A stretch of 64,000 nt of DNA from Theodoxus fluviatilis. Lineage: Eukaryota > Mollusca > Gastropoda > Cycloneritida > Neritidae. This document shows positions 24,201 to 36,700 of this stretch, in pieces. Below the pieces are notes generated by a model that had not been told where the DNA came from, searched no databases, and saw only the letters and a program-made list of their open reading frames with translations. Position 1 is the stretch's first letter, and each line of letters starts with the position of its first letter. The position numbers and the translations under genes were made by a program. Location of the stretch: contig JAWQFJ010009423.1 in the NCBI GenBank assembly GCA_034096865.1, positions 1 to 64,000 on the forward strand. The letters are read 5' to 3'.

Positions 24201-24758
24201 TCCACCTGAAGTACAGTTCGCCCTCCTTGATATTGGTTTATGAACCACGGCTGCTCTTGTATCACTGTCATTAATCATTTAATGTCACTCAGTTCGCAAC
24301 ACACTGGTTGACTCTGGAAGTAACTAGGCGGTTCAGAAATGGCTGACAACAAAACTAAACACAGGGTTACAAACTAGACACATTTTCCCACCGACTTATG
24401 CGGAGAAAAAATTAAGATGGCTAAAACTAAGACACAAAAATCGTGATTTTCGCCAGGTGTTTACACTAACAAAGGCATCGGCTATTGAAAGCGGAGCAAC
24501 CGGAAGTGCAACCAGAACAATTTTGAAAACGAGGCTATCGGCGAACTTCTTATATGACACAACGCGTGCAGGCTGAGTGAGCCAGCCGTCCATATGATGT
24601 AATGTCCATGTACTAAACCTGTGAGTCTTAACACCTCCCAGCAATCTTTGTGATCATTATTTGTTCTGTTTACTGAAATAGCTTTTGCTCTTCTGTGATC
24701 TCTTGGCTAATTGGAGTCTGCCTTCTTTGTATTTAGCTCAGTTATGTGTTTTTGCATG

Positions 24759-24793
<35 letters not shown>

Positions 24794-27700
24794 ATGTATG
24801 TATATATGTATGCATGTGTGCATGCTTGTGTATGTGTGTGCATGTTGGTGCATCCAAGCAGGATTATCATATTAAATTTTTCAGTGGTTAGAATTGAGTA
24901 GTGCACCATGACACTGTTATTTGAGATGTTTTCAGTTCTTCAGCATGATTTCTGCCAATAGCAATGGCAAGTTGGCAGCCAGGTGGTGTGCAACTGAAAG
25001 GTGCAGAAGGGTTGGAAATGTTCTTGTATTCTCCTGTGTTATTGAGAAGGTGTTATAACCCAATGAATACTTGTGGAAGTTTGGAAGGAAGGCAGCTACT
25101 GCAGTCATTGGTTATCATGGTATGGTAGTGACAGTGAACATGGTATGGCTTGTGGGAAATGTTTATTGTATAGAGAAAGATGGCAGTACTGGCAAGGTAT
25201 GACCTATTAGGGTCTGCAACGGGGGTTGTTGCTTCCCCTGACAAGCTAAGCGCAAGAGTTATCGCGCCTGCTTGGTCAGTACACTGCATTATTGTAACTA
25301 TGGCGGTAATAGACACTGCAAATTTTGAACGATGGCGTATGCCGGAATTAAAGCAGTTCATACGGGAAATGCAACAGCCATTGTCGGGTACGAAAGCAGA
25401 CCTAATGCAAAGGGTCAAGGGCTGTATTGCTTTGAAGGTAAACAAAGCAATCGGCGGGGAATCCGACATAGACTGTGCCGAGCAGCCGACGCTTTGGCCC
25501 CAAAGTTTCCAAAACTAACAACACCATTGGGCCAAAAACTTCCTGATCCAGTCAGCCTCAAGACAGGATGGTGTTCGGCAGTGGATTTTCCTGCAGATTT
25601 TCGGGATGCAGACCTGTACAACTATTTTGTTTTGAGAATAAGAGTAGTCGTGAACTCCCCTCCCAAGCTTGTGGCAGCCTGTCCCTCCCCCCTTGCATAA
25701 CGGACTCACGGTTGAACCTGTGTGTGGCCACTACAACACAAGCATGTACAAGGGAATATGCGCTAAACAGGCCGTTTTTAACCGGACTAACACTTTCCTT
25801 TGAAACATAGTATTCCCATGGCTTACTCTGGCAAAGCGCACCAACCGCCATATTGTCCTCAGCTCGAACACAAAACGCTCATTTTCAGGATTACTGATAC
25901 ACAAACATAGGCACCGTACTTAAATAACGGTAATAATGTCTCAAAGCACAAAGTAGAGTACATCAATAGTTAATGAATATTTCTACATTATTCATATTGA
26001 GTTGTGCGTCGAAATCGAATCAAGTTAAAAGTTAGGCTACAGAGTACTCACTACTAGACAGCTTCTCGTGTAACTGTGTAGTTCGGACAGAAAACTGTTC
26101 GCATATATGCTTTACCTACTCTCAGGATAAGTTTCTGAGCTAAGTGTTCGCCTAGTCAAAGATATGCCCGGTTAAGAACTGTCTTAATGAGTGATATCAG
26201 ACGCATCAACCTGTACATGCAGACAATGGGGATGAACGAACAAACGAATGCATTAATAATATACATAATGACCGACGGAACGAATGAATGAATGAACGAA
26301 CGAATGGAGCTTTACTGCTTATGAGCCTATGACGGCTAGTTAAGACCAATAACAAGAACATAACTGGAGCAAATGAGACTAAGAGCGAGTCAAGCCTTGA
26401 TACCTATAGTTTAAATTTTTTCACGTTTCGCGTAAGGAGACACGATGGGTCTATTCGTAACATCAACAAAAAGGATAAACAAAGACGAACACGGAAACAT
26501 GAGGAGGACAGCAACAACAACAATGAATATGCGAGTGCATTTAATGATATTTTTAACGAGTCAATCACTCAATGCAGTTTGCGCGAGCTCTGTTCAATAA
26601 TCATGCACTGCATTCCTGCAGCAGAAATGCTGAGAACGAGAGAGACCTAGTATTCAACAGCTCTACACTACACCGATCCATGCCATTATTTAGTTACATC
26701 TGCTTGCAAGCTCGAACCTAGCTTCGCCACTTCATGCCTGCATACTGCGACAATAAACGATCACTTTGCCACGGTAGCACTGGCAAACACAACAAAAATG
26801 AACACCTCTTGGTACTCTCTCACTGCGTTCTGAAGCCATTCTGTACTGACCAGAGACCACTTTTTGGTTTCCCCGCGCGAAAGAGCATCAGCGGCAATAA
26901 CTCCTGATTTCCAGCTTCGTTGCAGACCCTAATACCCACAGTGAAGTGTGTTGACTGGCCAAAAGTTGTATGTTCTTGTGGTTTGTCCACAGAAATTTTG
27001 GAGATGGAGCCCCCAGACAATGTCGACTTGAACAGCATCTTGCACATTCTCAGTGTGGAGATGGAAGACAAGTTCCCTCCAGGTGGTGGCATTGCATCCA
27101 AGTAAGTGCAGCTGTACATGCAGACATCCGCACCATGTCTTTGATGTATTTTAGTCTGCTCCAAGTGCAGTTTTGAAAAATTGTAAGTAATGCTTCAGTA
27201 AGATCCCAAGTTAGGACAGTATGTATTACTGAAATTTTTCCTAATATACAAGGACTGCTACAGAAAGAATATTCCATGTTGAAATTAGGTAGTTGATCTT
27301 CGGTCTATTCTGTGTTTGACTTGGCTCCTTCAGCATGCCTTTTATAAAGATGAAATGTAATTGGTATGAAGTGGCAATTACTCTTTTGTGGTCTATAGAG
27401 TTAAATGGACAAATACCAATATCAATATCTCAGGAAATGGCTTGTACTATGTTTGGAATGTTTACATGATAGTATCTCAAGCAAAGCCTACTTTCACTGT
27501 GAATATGAGATGTGCTGACCTTGGCAAGGTCATGTCATGTAATGACTAAGAGTCCTGGAAATATAACACCATGAGTTATGATATTAATACTTTATTTTGG
27601 TGGTGTATTTAGTTCACCATGTAATGTACCATTTCTGGGGGGGAAATATTGATGATGTTGATCAGATCTGCCTACTAAATTATAAATAGAAAGGCAATCT

Positions 27701-30700
27701 TCCAGTCAGTGAGCTAGCATTTGTATGGACCTGACAATTTTCAAAATCTATTCTCTGACATAGTATGGGTGATGTGTTAAAATTGGGGAAGATGATGCCT
27801 GCATTGTAATCGAGAAAATAATGTGTCAGAAATATTGAGAGGAAAAAGCATGAGATATGACTTATTGTAAAACAAGAGAATGGGAGACACCAGTTCTTGG
27901 TTTTGCAGTACACATTCATGCCTGATAATAAATGCATGAGATGTAGTGTTATTGAGGTTTATGTTTTACAAGTACAAGAAGTGTTAGGTGAGCAGTGAAC
28001 TATTTACTGCTGAACAGTTGGAAAAGCACTAAAGATAGCATGCCTCTCACATGGTATCATATGTCACAGGTAAGGGCAGTATTTAGTCAATGCAAGATCA
28101 TATTTCTAGACTGGGTAACAGGATCTCTGTAATTGTTCTTAGGCGCACTGATAAATACTATCTGCAGTATTCTGTGCAGTATACATATGAAATTAGGCGG
28201 GAAAGTTGTAATGCTTTAGTGTGAGAGGAGAAATTGTTAGATTGACAGTGTTAAAAACTGATAAATGACTGATTGATTAAAATGGTGGTTGCTGCTTGTT
28301 ACCTAATCTGAATGTTGTGGAAAGAAGGCTTTGTTTCTTGTAACCCACCGATAATCTGAACATTGTGGAAAGAGTTGAAATATGTTTGAAAACAGGAAAC
28401 TGGAGGAACCTGATGGGCATTAATGCTTAACAGGGATTGTTGTGTTTTCCAAACATACTGTACCAGTAGACAAAACTGAGGTATATGACCTTTTCACCCT
28501 CGAAAAAAGATTTGCAAAAATCTTTCCCACGTGGCCATTAGCACAAGCCAATGAAAAGGCTTTATCTATCGCGTCACGGCCAGCGGAAGGGAGGCAACTC
28601 TCCCTGTTTCCTGCCCGTGCGCATAGCTCACGTGCTAATGCCACCCCACGTCACTTTTCGACGTTTTCGTGGACTACAAGGTTGTGCGTCCACTGCTCTC
28701 CCAGTCTGTTAGACTGTTAGAGATTTGCGTTCTACCGGCTACGGCTTGTCAAGGGAAGTGCAAAACCTTTTGGCTTTCGCCGTGTTTGTTGCTTTCTGCA
28801 TTTATTGTTGCATATTGCTTTTGAAAATTTCATTACCGTTCTCGCCAGGTTCCGTTCAGTGCACGGTCTGGCTCGGTTTTTTCTGTTTGCTAACCACTGT
28901 AGCTCTTTCTGGCTACTGTGGTCCGCTTCTTATTCTTGCTTGTTCGCTCGTTGCCTTATTTGAGGTCGCGAGGTTTTTGTTCGCGACTCTGTGCTATCGG
29001 CGTTGTTGTGTTCCGATACCACGTGTTTCGATTTTGTGGCCTGATGCCGTGATGGCGTCCCGTCCCCACGCTTCCATTGTCTCGCTCCCGGGGCAAGATA
29101 TCAATGATAAAGTAGTGTGTGAGGACGGCTCTGCTTCGTTGTCCGCTTCCGTGATGGCCACGGGGACGGGAGGGAAGAGCTCTCTTTCTTTACGGAAAGG
29201 CAAGAGTGCTACTTCGGTACCTCCCTCCTCGTCACCGCGTAAAACGCGAAAGTCGACTTCGCAGTCGGGAAAGTCGGCCAGGTCTAGAGCCTCGTTAGCG
29301 GTTGTGCCTGGGGGTGCATCGGTGGGGACAGTTTCTCCATTCGATTCCCTTTCTTTGCCTGGCACGCTGTCGCTCAGCGCGCCTGCTAATTTGGTTGAGG
29401 AACCTGCTTTGGCTCCTCACGCGGGGGCAGCGTGTTTGTTGCATCTGTCTACTTCCGCTCGCATTTCAGCTTCGGAGTTTTCCTCTCAGGCTCCTGCTGA
29501 GAGTTTTCCCTCGACTTCGCAACTGCCGTTGCCGGCGAGGGAGGCTGTGGTTCCTTCTGCCTCTGCTCACGATCGCTACAGAGTCAAGGACCTCCTCATC
29601 CGTCAGGCCAGTGTGGATTCACGGAGGTCGCCGTTCCGTTCAGTGCGACGGGATCTTTCCCCCGGGTCTGATTCTCCTGGTTGGTCTGGCCAGGAGTCTC
29701 AAGACGGGCGGAGCGTTGCTACCAACCGACTGGGTCAAAATCCGCGGCGGTTTGGTCAACCTCCGGTCTGCATTCCCCGACGGTCGGCTGCCCGTTCGGG
29801 GGTCGGCCCTGCTTCTCCCAGACAGGAATCACGATATAGGCAGAGCATTGCTTCCAACCGACTCGGTCTCGCCCCGCAGCGGTTCGGTCAGCATGCGGCC
29901 TCCCTTCCCCGGCGGTCGGCTGTCCGCCCGGTAGATCGTGCCTCTTCCTGCGGATCTGAATCACGATTCCGGCATAGCATCGCCACCACCCGACCGGGTC
30001 AAAATCCGCGGCGGTGTGGTCGGCATGCAGCCTCCTTTCCCCGAGGGTCGGCTGACCACTCGGAAGATCGTGCATTCTCTTCCGGATCTCCTGCTCCCGG
30101 TCCGTCCAGATGGGCGTCACGATCCAGGCGCAGCATTGCTACCGACCGACTGGGTCAAAATCCGCGGCGGTTCGGTCAGCATGCGGCCTCCCCTCCCCGG
30201 CGATCGGACCACCGTCTCCACCCGGATGACTGGTTGGATCGATCGGACCGGGCTTCTGACCTGGCGCGCCAGTGGTCTTCGGACATTGACGCTCGGTCCT
30301 TTTCGGACGACGAGAGGGATCGGTGGGCTCAGGCGCCCCAGCCCGACTACGCTCGTCCCATGCCCGACTCCCGTCCCACCCGGGAACCTCGGCGGGATCC
30401 TTACCGTCGCTCCCATGTGTCTACGGACTCTGGGCTCTTGCGTCGGTTAGCGGCCAGACTGCTCCCTAGCACTCGTCCCGGTTCCGGTTCACGTGCTTCT
30501 CTCACAGCTCATGGTCGGGCGCAACGGTCGGCGGGTCAGCCTTTACCCGTTTTCCTTCCAGGCGCCTCTCCCCGGGCTTCTCTCGTACAGCGTGCTTTGC
30601 CACTGTCCTCGGTTTCCCGGTTACGCCGCTCCGTTTCCTCCTCCCCATCTGATGTCGGTGCTACAGATCTTCCCGCATCGGATTCTGAGGTGGATTCCGG

Positions 30701-33700
30701 TGGGGATCTTGGTTCGGCGATTCCTGCTGAGGGGCAGAAATCCGCCTCAGACCTCCTCCGGCTCCATCGTCAGTCGGTACTTTCGTCTGTGGCGAAGTTT
30801 ACCGATGACCTGGCTCTCCGGACAGTTTCCTCCTCCGGGACTGCTACTCAGGCCCGCCTGGCGGGGTTTATGCTCTCGGCTCCACCCACGCAGGTACCTG
30901 AGTTGCTGTTCTCCGCTGATATGCTGACTCGCTCGTCAATCATGGATTTGACTCTACGATCGAGCAAAGCTACGTTTAGCACAGGGTCTGTACCACGTGA
31001 CGTGGTTCCTGTCCTGGCTAACTCGTTTCCCTGGTCTACGACGTTTTCTCAACCTGGGGTGTTTCGCCCTGTGCACGCTCCCTGGATTGTCCAGTTGCCA
31101 GATGATCGTCTTCCTTTTCAGTCTTTCTCTAAGCCTGTTCCGCAGGACGTCGCACGCCTCTCGGCTGCAACTGCTTCCCGCGGTTCCGTGAAGGCAATTC
31201 CGGCTGTGACGTTTGACTCCAAGTCCTTCTCTCAGCTGGAGAAGGCCTCTTCCGAGATGGTGAAAGGGTGCTCTTTGATTGGCACCTTCCTTGCTACTTT
31301 AACACCTACGATTGCCCTTCCCCATGACGGGTATTCCAGTGGTTTTCAGCTCCTTCCCCGTCAGCGGATTGATCAGGATGCAGTCGGTAGCCTGCTCTAT
31401 GCGTTGGATCATACCTATTCGCATTTAGCCTCTCTGGCTCTCCATGTGCGTGGTCAGCTGGCGTGCATGGCTCGCGATCGGGTGCTTTCTTCCACCGACT
31501 TTCTTGAGTCGGACGTTCGGCAGTTGCGTTCACTTCCTCTCGTCGCTCAAGCTATGTTTCCTGCCGACAAGCTAGACGACTGTCTGAAGCGCTTGGTTTC
31601 CGATGCCATGAGGCCTGTTCCACCCTCAGCGCATCCCCAACCTGTTCCTGCTGCCGGTTTCTCTGGCAAACGGCAATCTCACTCTAAGCGCAAATACCAG
31701 GGTCCCTCTGAGTCGGGCGGGAAGGTTTCGCGCACTGATAGTCATTCGCGCATTCCTTCTTCCTCTCAGGCGCGCCTGAGCCCTTCCGGTGGTGGTCGGG
31801 GTACCCAGAGCCGCCAGTTCGACCCTCCTCTGGGGGTACAGCGTGGTCACTCGACTCGTGCCGTTGCTGCTTCCGGTCGAGGATCACGCAAGCGACGCGG
31901 CGGTAGAGGGAGGGGTTCTTATCCCTCCCTCTCTCACCAGCGGGAGTACTTTCAGTAGGTCCCTCCCGCTGCCTGCCTCCTGGCCCTTGTCCCTACTTCA
32001 CCCCAGTAGATCCTCCTTGCCGAGTTTCTACGGTGGGGCGGCTGTTTTTTCGGATCAGGGGTTGGAGGCAGATAGTCAGGGAGGGATACGACCGTCGGTT
32101 CGCCGGTCTGCGGGGGATCCAGTGCGGGTCGACGTCGCTATACAGGTAGATTTGAGTGAGGTTACGCGTGCCGACAGGCTTGTGGCTCGCTCCCACTCTT
32201 CTGATCGGTCTATTCCCCCTTTCGGTGTAGACCACCCTTCACCCCCCTCTAGGTTTTGTTCTCGTGCAATCGAGACGACTTGTGACTGTCCCAATGGCAT
32301 TTGTCTTATGCCACAGTTATCTCCTCAACCGAAATCTCCCTGTTTTGGGGATTCGGTTCCGCCTGTCGGAAGTGGGCGTCCTCGTGTTGCTGCATCTCGC
32401 CCACTTTCCCCCAGATCCTCTACGTTGAGGGTGTCCTTTGCTAGCCCCACTGCTGCTCCGGTATCCCCGTGCAACATTGTGGTCGGGCGGGAGCAGTTCG
32501 GCTGTTCCACGGTTCCGACTGTTTCCGTCAACCTCCGCGACAGTCGGCCTGACTCGCCTCTTGATGATTTTGCTCGCGCTCTTCAAGCGGGTACTACCTC
32601 TCGTGCTGCTCGCTCTCGCAGACGAGGTGTTCGTCGGTCTGGTACTCCCAGGGCTTCAACAGGGGCAACCCCGGTAGTTGATCAGGCTCCTCGCTCTTTT
32701 GATGTGTCTGACCGTGCGGCCACGATATCTCACGGATTGAAGCGGCGAGGTATTTCTCAATTGTCTGTTTCACTTGCTTTGCGTCATCGTCGCGACAGCA
32801 CCAATAGAAACTATAGTGCAAAATGGTCCGTTTGGGTGCAATTTTGTCAGACTAGACGTCGTCCTGTTGATCCTCTCAGACCCTCTGCAAGACATTTGGC
32901 TGATTTTCTGTCGCATCTTTTTCAAACTCGGTCGCTGTCCCATGCCTCTCTCTGTAATTACCGTTCGGCGGTTACGAACACGATCAAAGCCTCTCGTGGC
33001 ATTGACGTTTCTTTTCTGTCTGAGGATCCAACCATCAAACAGGTTTTGGATGGGATTAAGAACGAATTTCCACGACGTCAGATTTCTCCTCCTCTGTGGG
33101 ATGTTTTTCTGATTTTGCGTTTTCTCTCTTCTACCACATTCGAACCGCTAGAGTCTTGTACCATCAAGCGCCTCACTCAAAAGACGGTCTTTTTGGTTAT
33201 GCTTGCTTGTGCGCGTCGCATCGGTGACATACACGCCTTGAGTGGTCGTCCTTCGGATATCGAGTTCTCCGGAGGGGATTCTTCGTGCATTCTCTCTTTC
33301 CTTCCGGAGTTTCGTTGCAAGAATCAGAATCCTCTGTCCGACTGCCAGAGTATCGAGATTAAGGGTCTCTCTTGCATTCTCGACCCCGGCGAGGCTGATT
33401 GTGTCAACTGTCCGGTCCGTGCACTGAAAGTTTACCTGGCTAGAACTCAGTCTCGTCGTGTTGGCCGACGTAGACTGTTTCTTCCTTTGAAACTTGGTCT
33501 GGGTGAGGTCTCTAAGACTTCAATTTCCTGCTGGATTCGTCTTTTGATCACGGACGCGTATAGGAATGCACTGCTTGCTCCTCCGGCTGGTGCTTCCAGG
33601 ACTCATGAGGTCCGCAAGGTTGCTACCTCGGTGGCTTTTGCTAAGACTGTCTCACTGTCTCATCTCATGAGAGCAGCATTCTGGCGCAGTGACTGCGTCT

Positions 33701-36700
33701 TCACGAATCACTACCTGCGTGACGTTCGAGTCCGTCGTCTTGATGACACCTTTGGCATCAACAAGTTGGTTGTGGCGGGTTCGGCTGTTCGCCTTTAAAT
33801 GGTGAGTGGTCTGCTCCTCTTGCGGAGATGCACTACCCGCCTCCCTGCTTGGGTAATCTACCTCAGTTTTGTCTACTGGTACAGTATGTTTGGAAAACTT
33901 TAAGAAATTTAAACTAATTTCTATGTTTTCCTGACATACTTACCAGTAGACAAATTAATGTCCCACCCACCTCCCCTTTTTGGTGCATCTTCGCTCGTTT
34001 CTGAGTGTTGTGTCGAAAAGTGACGTGGGGTGGCATTAGCACGTGAGCTATGCGCACGGGCAGGAAACAGGGAGAGTTGCCTCCCTTCCGCTGGCCGTGA
34101 CGCGATAGATAAAGTCTTTTCATTGGCTTGTGCTAATGGCCACGGGAAGATTTTTGCAAATCTTTTTTCGAGGGTGAAAAGGTCATATACCTCAGTTCTG
34201 TCTACTGGTAAGTATGTCAGGAAAACATAGAAATTAGTTTAAATTTCTTAAATTTCTCTTGAGGCTAACAGCAATGTTCACATGAGATTTCTTTAGTGCT
34301 AGATGAGAGCAGTGCATAACTAGAAAGAATAAAGTGAGAACAGTGCTGATTATAATGGTTTCATATCCAATAACATGTCAATTATGAATGGACATTCGCT
34401 GTGTAATCAACTAAAAATTCCTGTTGCCTTTACTGTGTTCTCTCTTACAGGAAGGCAACTATTGAGAAGATATATCACACCCTCAGGCCACAGGATGAAG
34501 TAGATGTAAGTACAATATTCTCAGTAGACATTCAGTGCCTTTTAGTTCTTACGCTTGCAAAATAGAGTGCTGAGGGGGTAGCCGTCTCAAACATGAAGCA
34601 CACACACACACACACACACACCATTTGTTGCTTTAACCCATTATGACATACAGCGTGTGATGAAAACGGCTTCCTAAAGCCTGTGGCTTTTTCAGGAAAA
34701 AACACAAAATGACAACACTCATGAAAAAAAATATGTCTTCACTTCTACTAGGTAGTGGCACCGAAAATTTTAATTTGAAGTGAGAGTGTATGTTTAGTGA
34801 TATCTTGAAAGAAAACCAGAATACAAGCAAAACACACACAAAACAGTAAGTGGATACCTTTATTAGTTTCTGATATAATGATATTTTAGTGTATATATAT
34901 ATATATACGCTGTCGCGACTCTTCAAAACTGCAAAATAGGCCAACTTTAGCATCATATGAATATCACATAGTTATCCTCAGCCCTCTCAGCTTTTCAGGA
35001 TCTGTTCTCAGCAACCAGGAATAGATAAAAACCTAAGTTCTAGCCCTCTAATCTCATATGGCTTTTGCTACCAAGCATGCAATTTTCACGAAAAACACAA
35101 TAGAAATCATTGCAAAGGGCAACTTTGGGCCATCACAAACCATATAATATGTACATCAGCTCTCTGAAAGTTTTAGATATTGCAAACATATTTGTGTAGA
35201 ACATGGCTATTTTTTTCCAAACAGTTCAGTTCAATACTTTGGGAGTACAAGAGCCTAAAAAATGACCAAAACCTCAGATTCTCCAGTGGAAACGAAGGAA
35301 ATTTAGGGGATAGCATATTTCAGATTGAAATATTTCAGAAACTATTGACAAAATAGCCATGATTTTTGGTGTGTAGATTGATTACTATAATATCTTCACA
35401 AATATGTGTTCAATCAAGTAAGACATTTACTAACAAAACGGTACAGATCATGTTTTGTCAAAAGATCAACCTCCTCGCAACAGTCACTGTCCTTCCTGAG
35501 GATGACACTGAGACAAGGCAAAGGTTTCCAGCAAAGACAAAGTTTCTGTGCACTGTGCATCTGGCCTCTGCTGTAGGCCAGCGAAAGGTGAAGGAAGTGA
35601 TGTTGCACTTCTCACGAAAGTTGATTTCTGCTTCCAGCTCAGAGAAGACATTGACAACTTCACCAAGATAAAAATCCTGGTTGAAATGGGCAGCAACAAT
35701 GTCTCCCAGTTTTTCAAACTTGTATGGCACAAATTTGTCCAACTCAGGTTGCTGCTCCTCCTCGGCAAACAGCTCCTCCTCCTCCTCTTCAGTTAGCTGC
35801 TCCTCCTCCTCTTCCCCTTCAGAGTTCACCTCACTTTCATACTCCTGGGGTGTAATTCATGAACGTGGACTTTTAGCGTGGTCTTAGACTACTGCCGCTG
35901 GTCTCGGGCTACTGTCGAAGTCTACAATTCATGAACGTGGACTGTCGTAGTCTACAATTCATGAACGTGGACTTTGGTTCAGTCTCAGACTGAACTGCGG
36001 ACTATGGTGGTCCAAGGATTTGTTGGACTACACACCAAAGTCCAAGGCTGCCGCGAAATTAAATGGCCGACCTGTCTACGGTTACGCGCAGAAATCGCTG
36101 TATTTTGGGACACTAGAAACCCATCGAAAGAAAATGTAAGCCATGAACAGCATTAAATTATCAAAGCTGTATGTTGATTGCATCGATAGGTCGTGAAAGA
36201 GCTGACATTTTACAATTGGGAATGCAAGTCGACGAGCATCTCAAGCTTCGCGCACTTTTATTTATAGCTGACGCGCGGACCTCAGCGACACCAGTAAACA
36301 TTGTTGTCCTCGAACCTGCCTGCTGCTGTTGACATTGTGTACAATGCTAGTGTTGTCTGATGCAATGAAAACGATACATTAAAATTGCATCTGTGTTATG
36401 AAAACACTGCTCAGATTAAATTGCTTTATTTTTGGTAACTGAGAAAATGTGTGACGATCGCCAGGGTTTCACGAGTTTGATGGGAAAAGTGCGAGCTGAG
36501 GCTGATCGAGTGTGTGTGTGTGTGTGTGTCACTGTCTGTGTATATTTTTCCTCATCAAGACAGATTTTTGTTCCATCCCTTCCTTACTGAATTTCAATGG
36601 TTCTCACTTGGAAATCCTGCCATATTGTAAAACTTTATCTTCTGCTCGTTTGCCTCTTGCTGATGAACTTAATAAACGGTGACACACACACACACTCGAG

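Larger units (their letters stand above)
22076..24546. mobile_element. Large palindrome with a THAP exon in each arm
   Basis: The left arm (22076 to about 23631) and right arm (about 23855-24546) are near-identical reverse complements, once the repeat inserted at 22184-23036 is ignored. Each ~700-bp arm carries one THAP exon reading toward the centre; a ~220-bp spacer separates them. Outer ends share TCGCCGATAGCCTCGTTTTC. This looks like a fold-back derivative of a THAP-encoding transposon (P-element or Kolobok-like). No catalytic domain is present. Confidence 0.75.
28444..34252 (+). mobile_element. DIRS-like element A (5.8 kb, Gag-like plus tyrosine recombinase)
   Basis: Inverted termini lie at 28444-28662 and 34012-34252. 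An internal complementary region (33862-33953) joins the complement of the left end directly to the complement of the right end, the structural hallmark of DIRS retroelements. There are two long ORFs: a Gag-like protein and a tyrosine recombinase. Flanks (TTGTTGT left, TTTCTCTT right) show no target duplication, as expected for recombinase-mediated insertion. No reverse transcriptase, RNase H or methyltransferase signature is seen in any frame. Both ORFs are intact, so the copy is young. It lies in PPM1A/B intron 3, sense to the gene. Confidence 0.88.

Noticed and set aside
28725..29051. Hydrophobic, membrane-helix-like N-terminus on the element A Gag ORF, with a similar one in element B near 48676-48500
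   Set aside because: The frame lacks an ATG before 29052. The conserved start shared by A and B is that ATG, and in B the hydrophobic frame differs from the frame of the homologous ATG. It is more likely 5' leader that happens to be open.
28444..34252. Interpretation of element A as a Crypton (recombinase-only DNA transposon)
   Set aside because: The inverted termini with an internal complementary region, the Gag-like first ORF and the recombinase motif TNHYLRDV all point to DIRS ancestry. Crypton-like behaviour after RT loss remains possible but is not the simplest reading.
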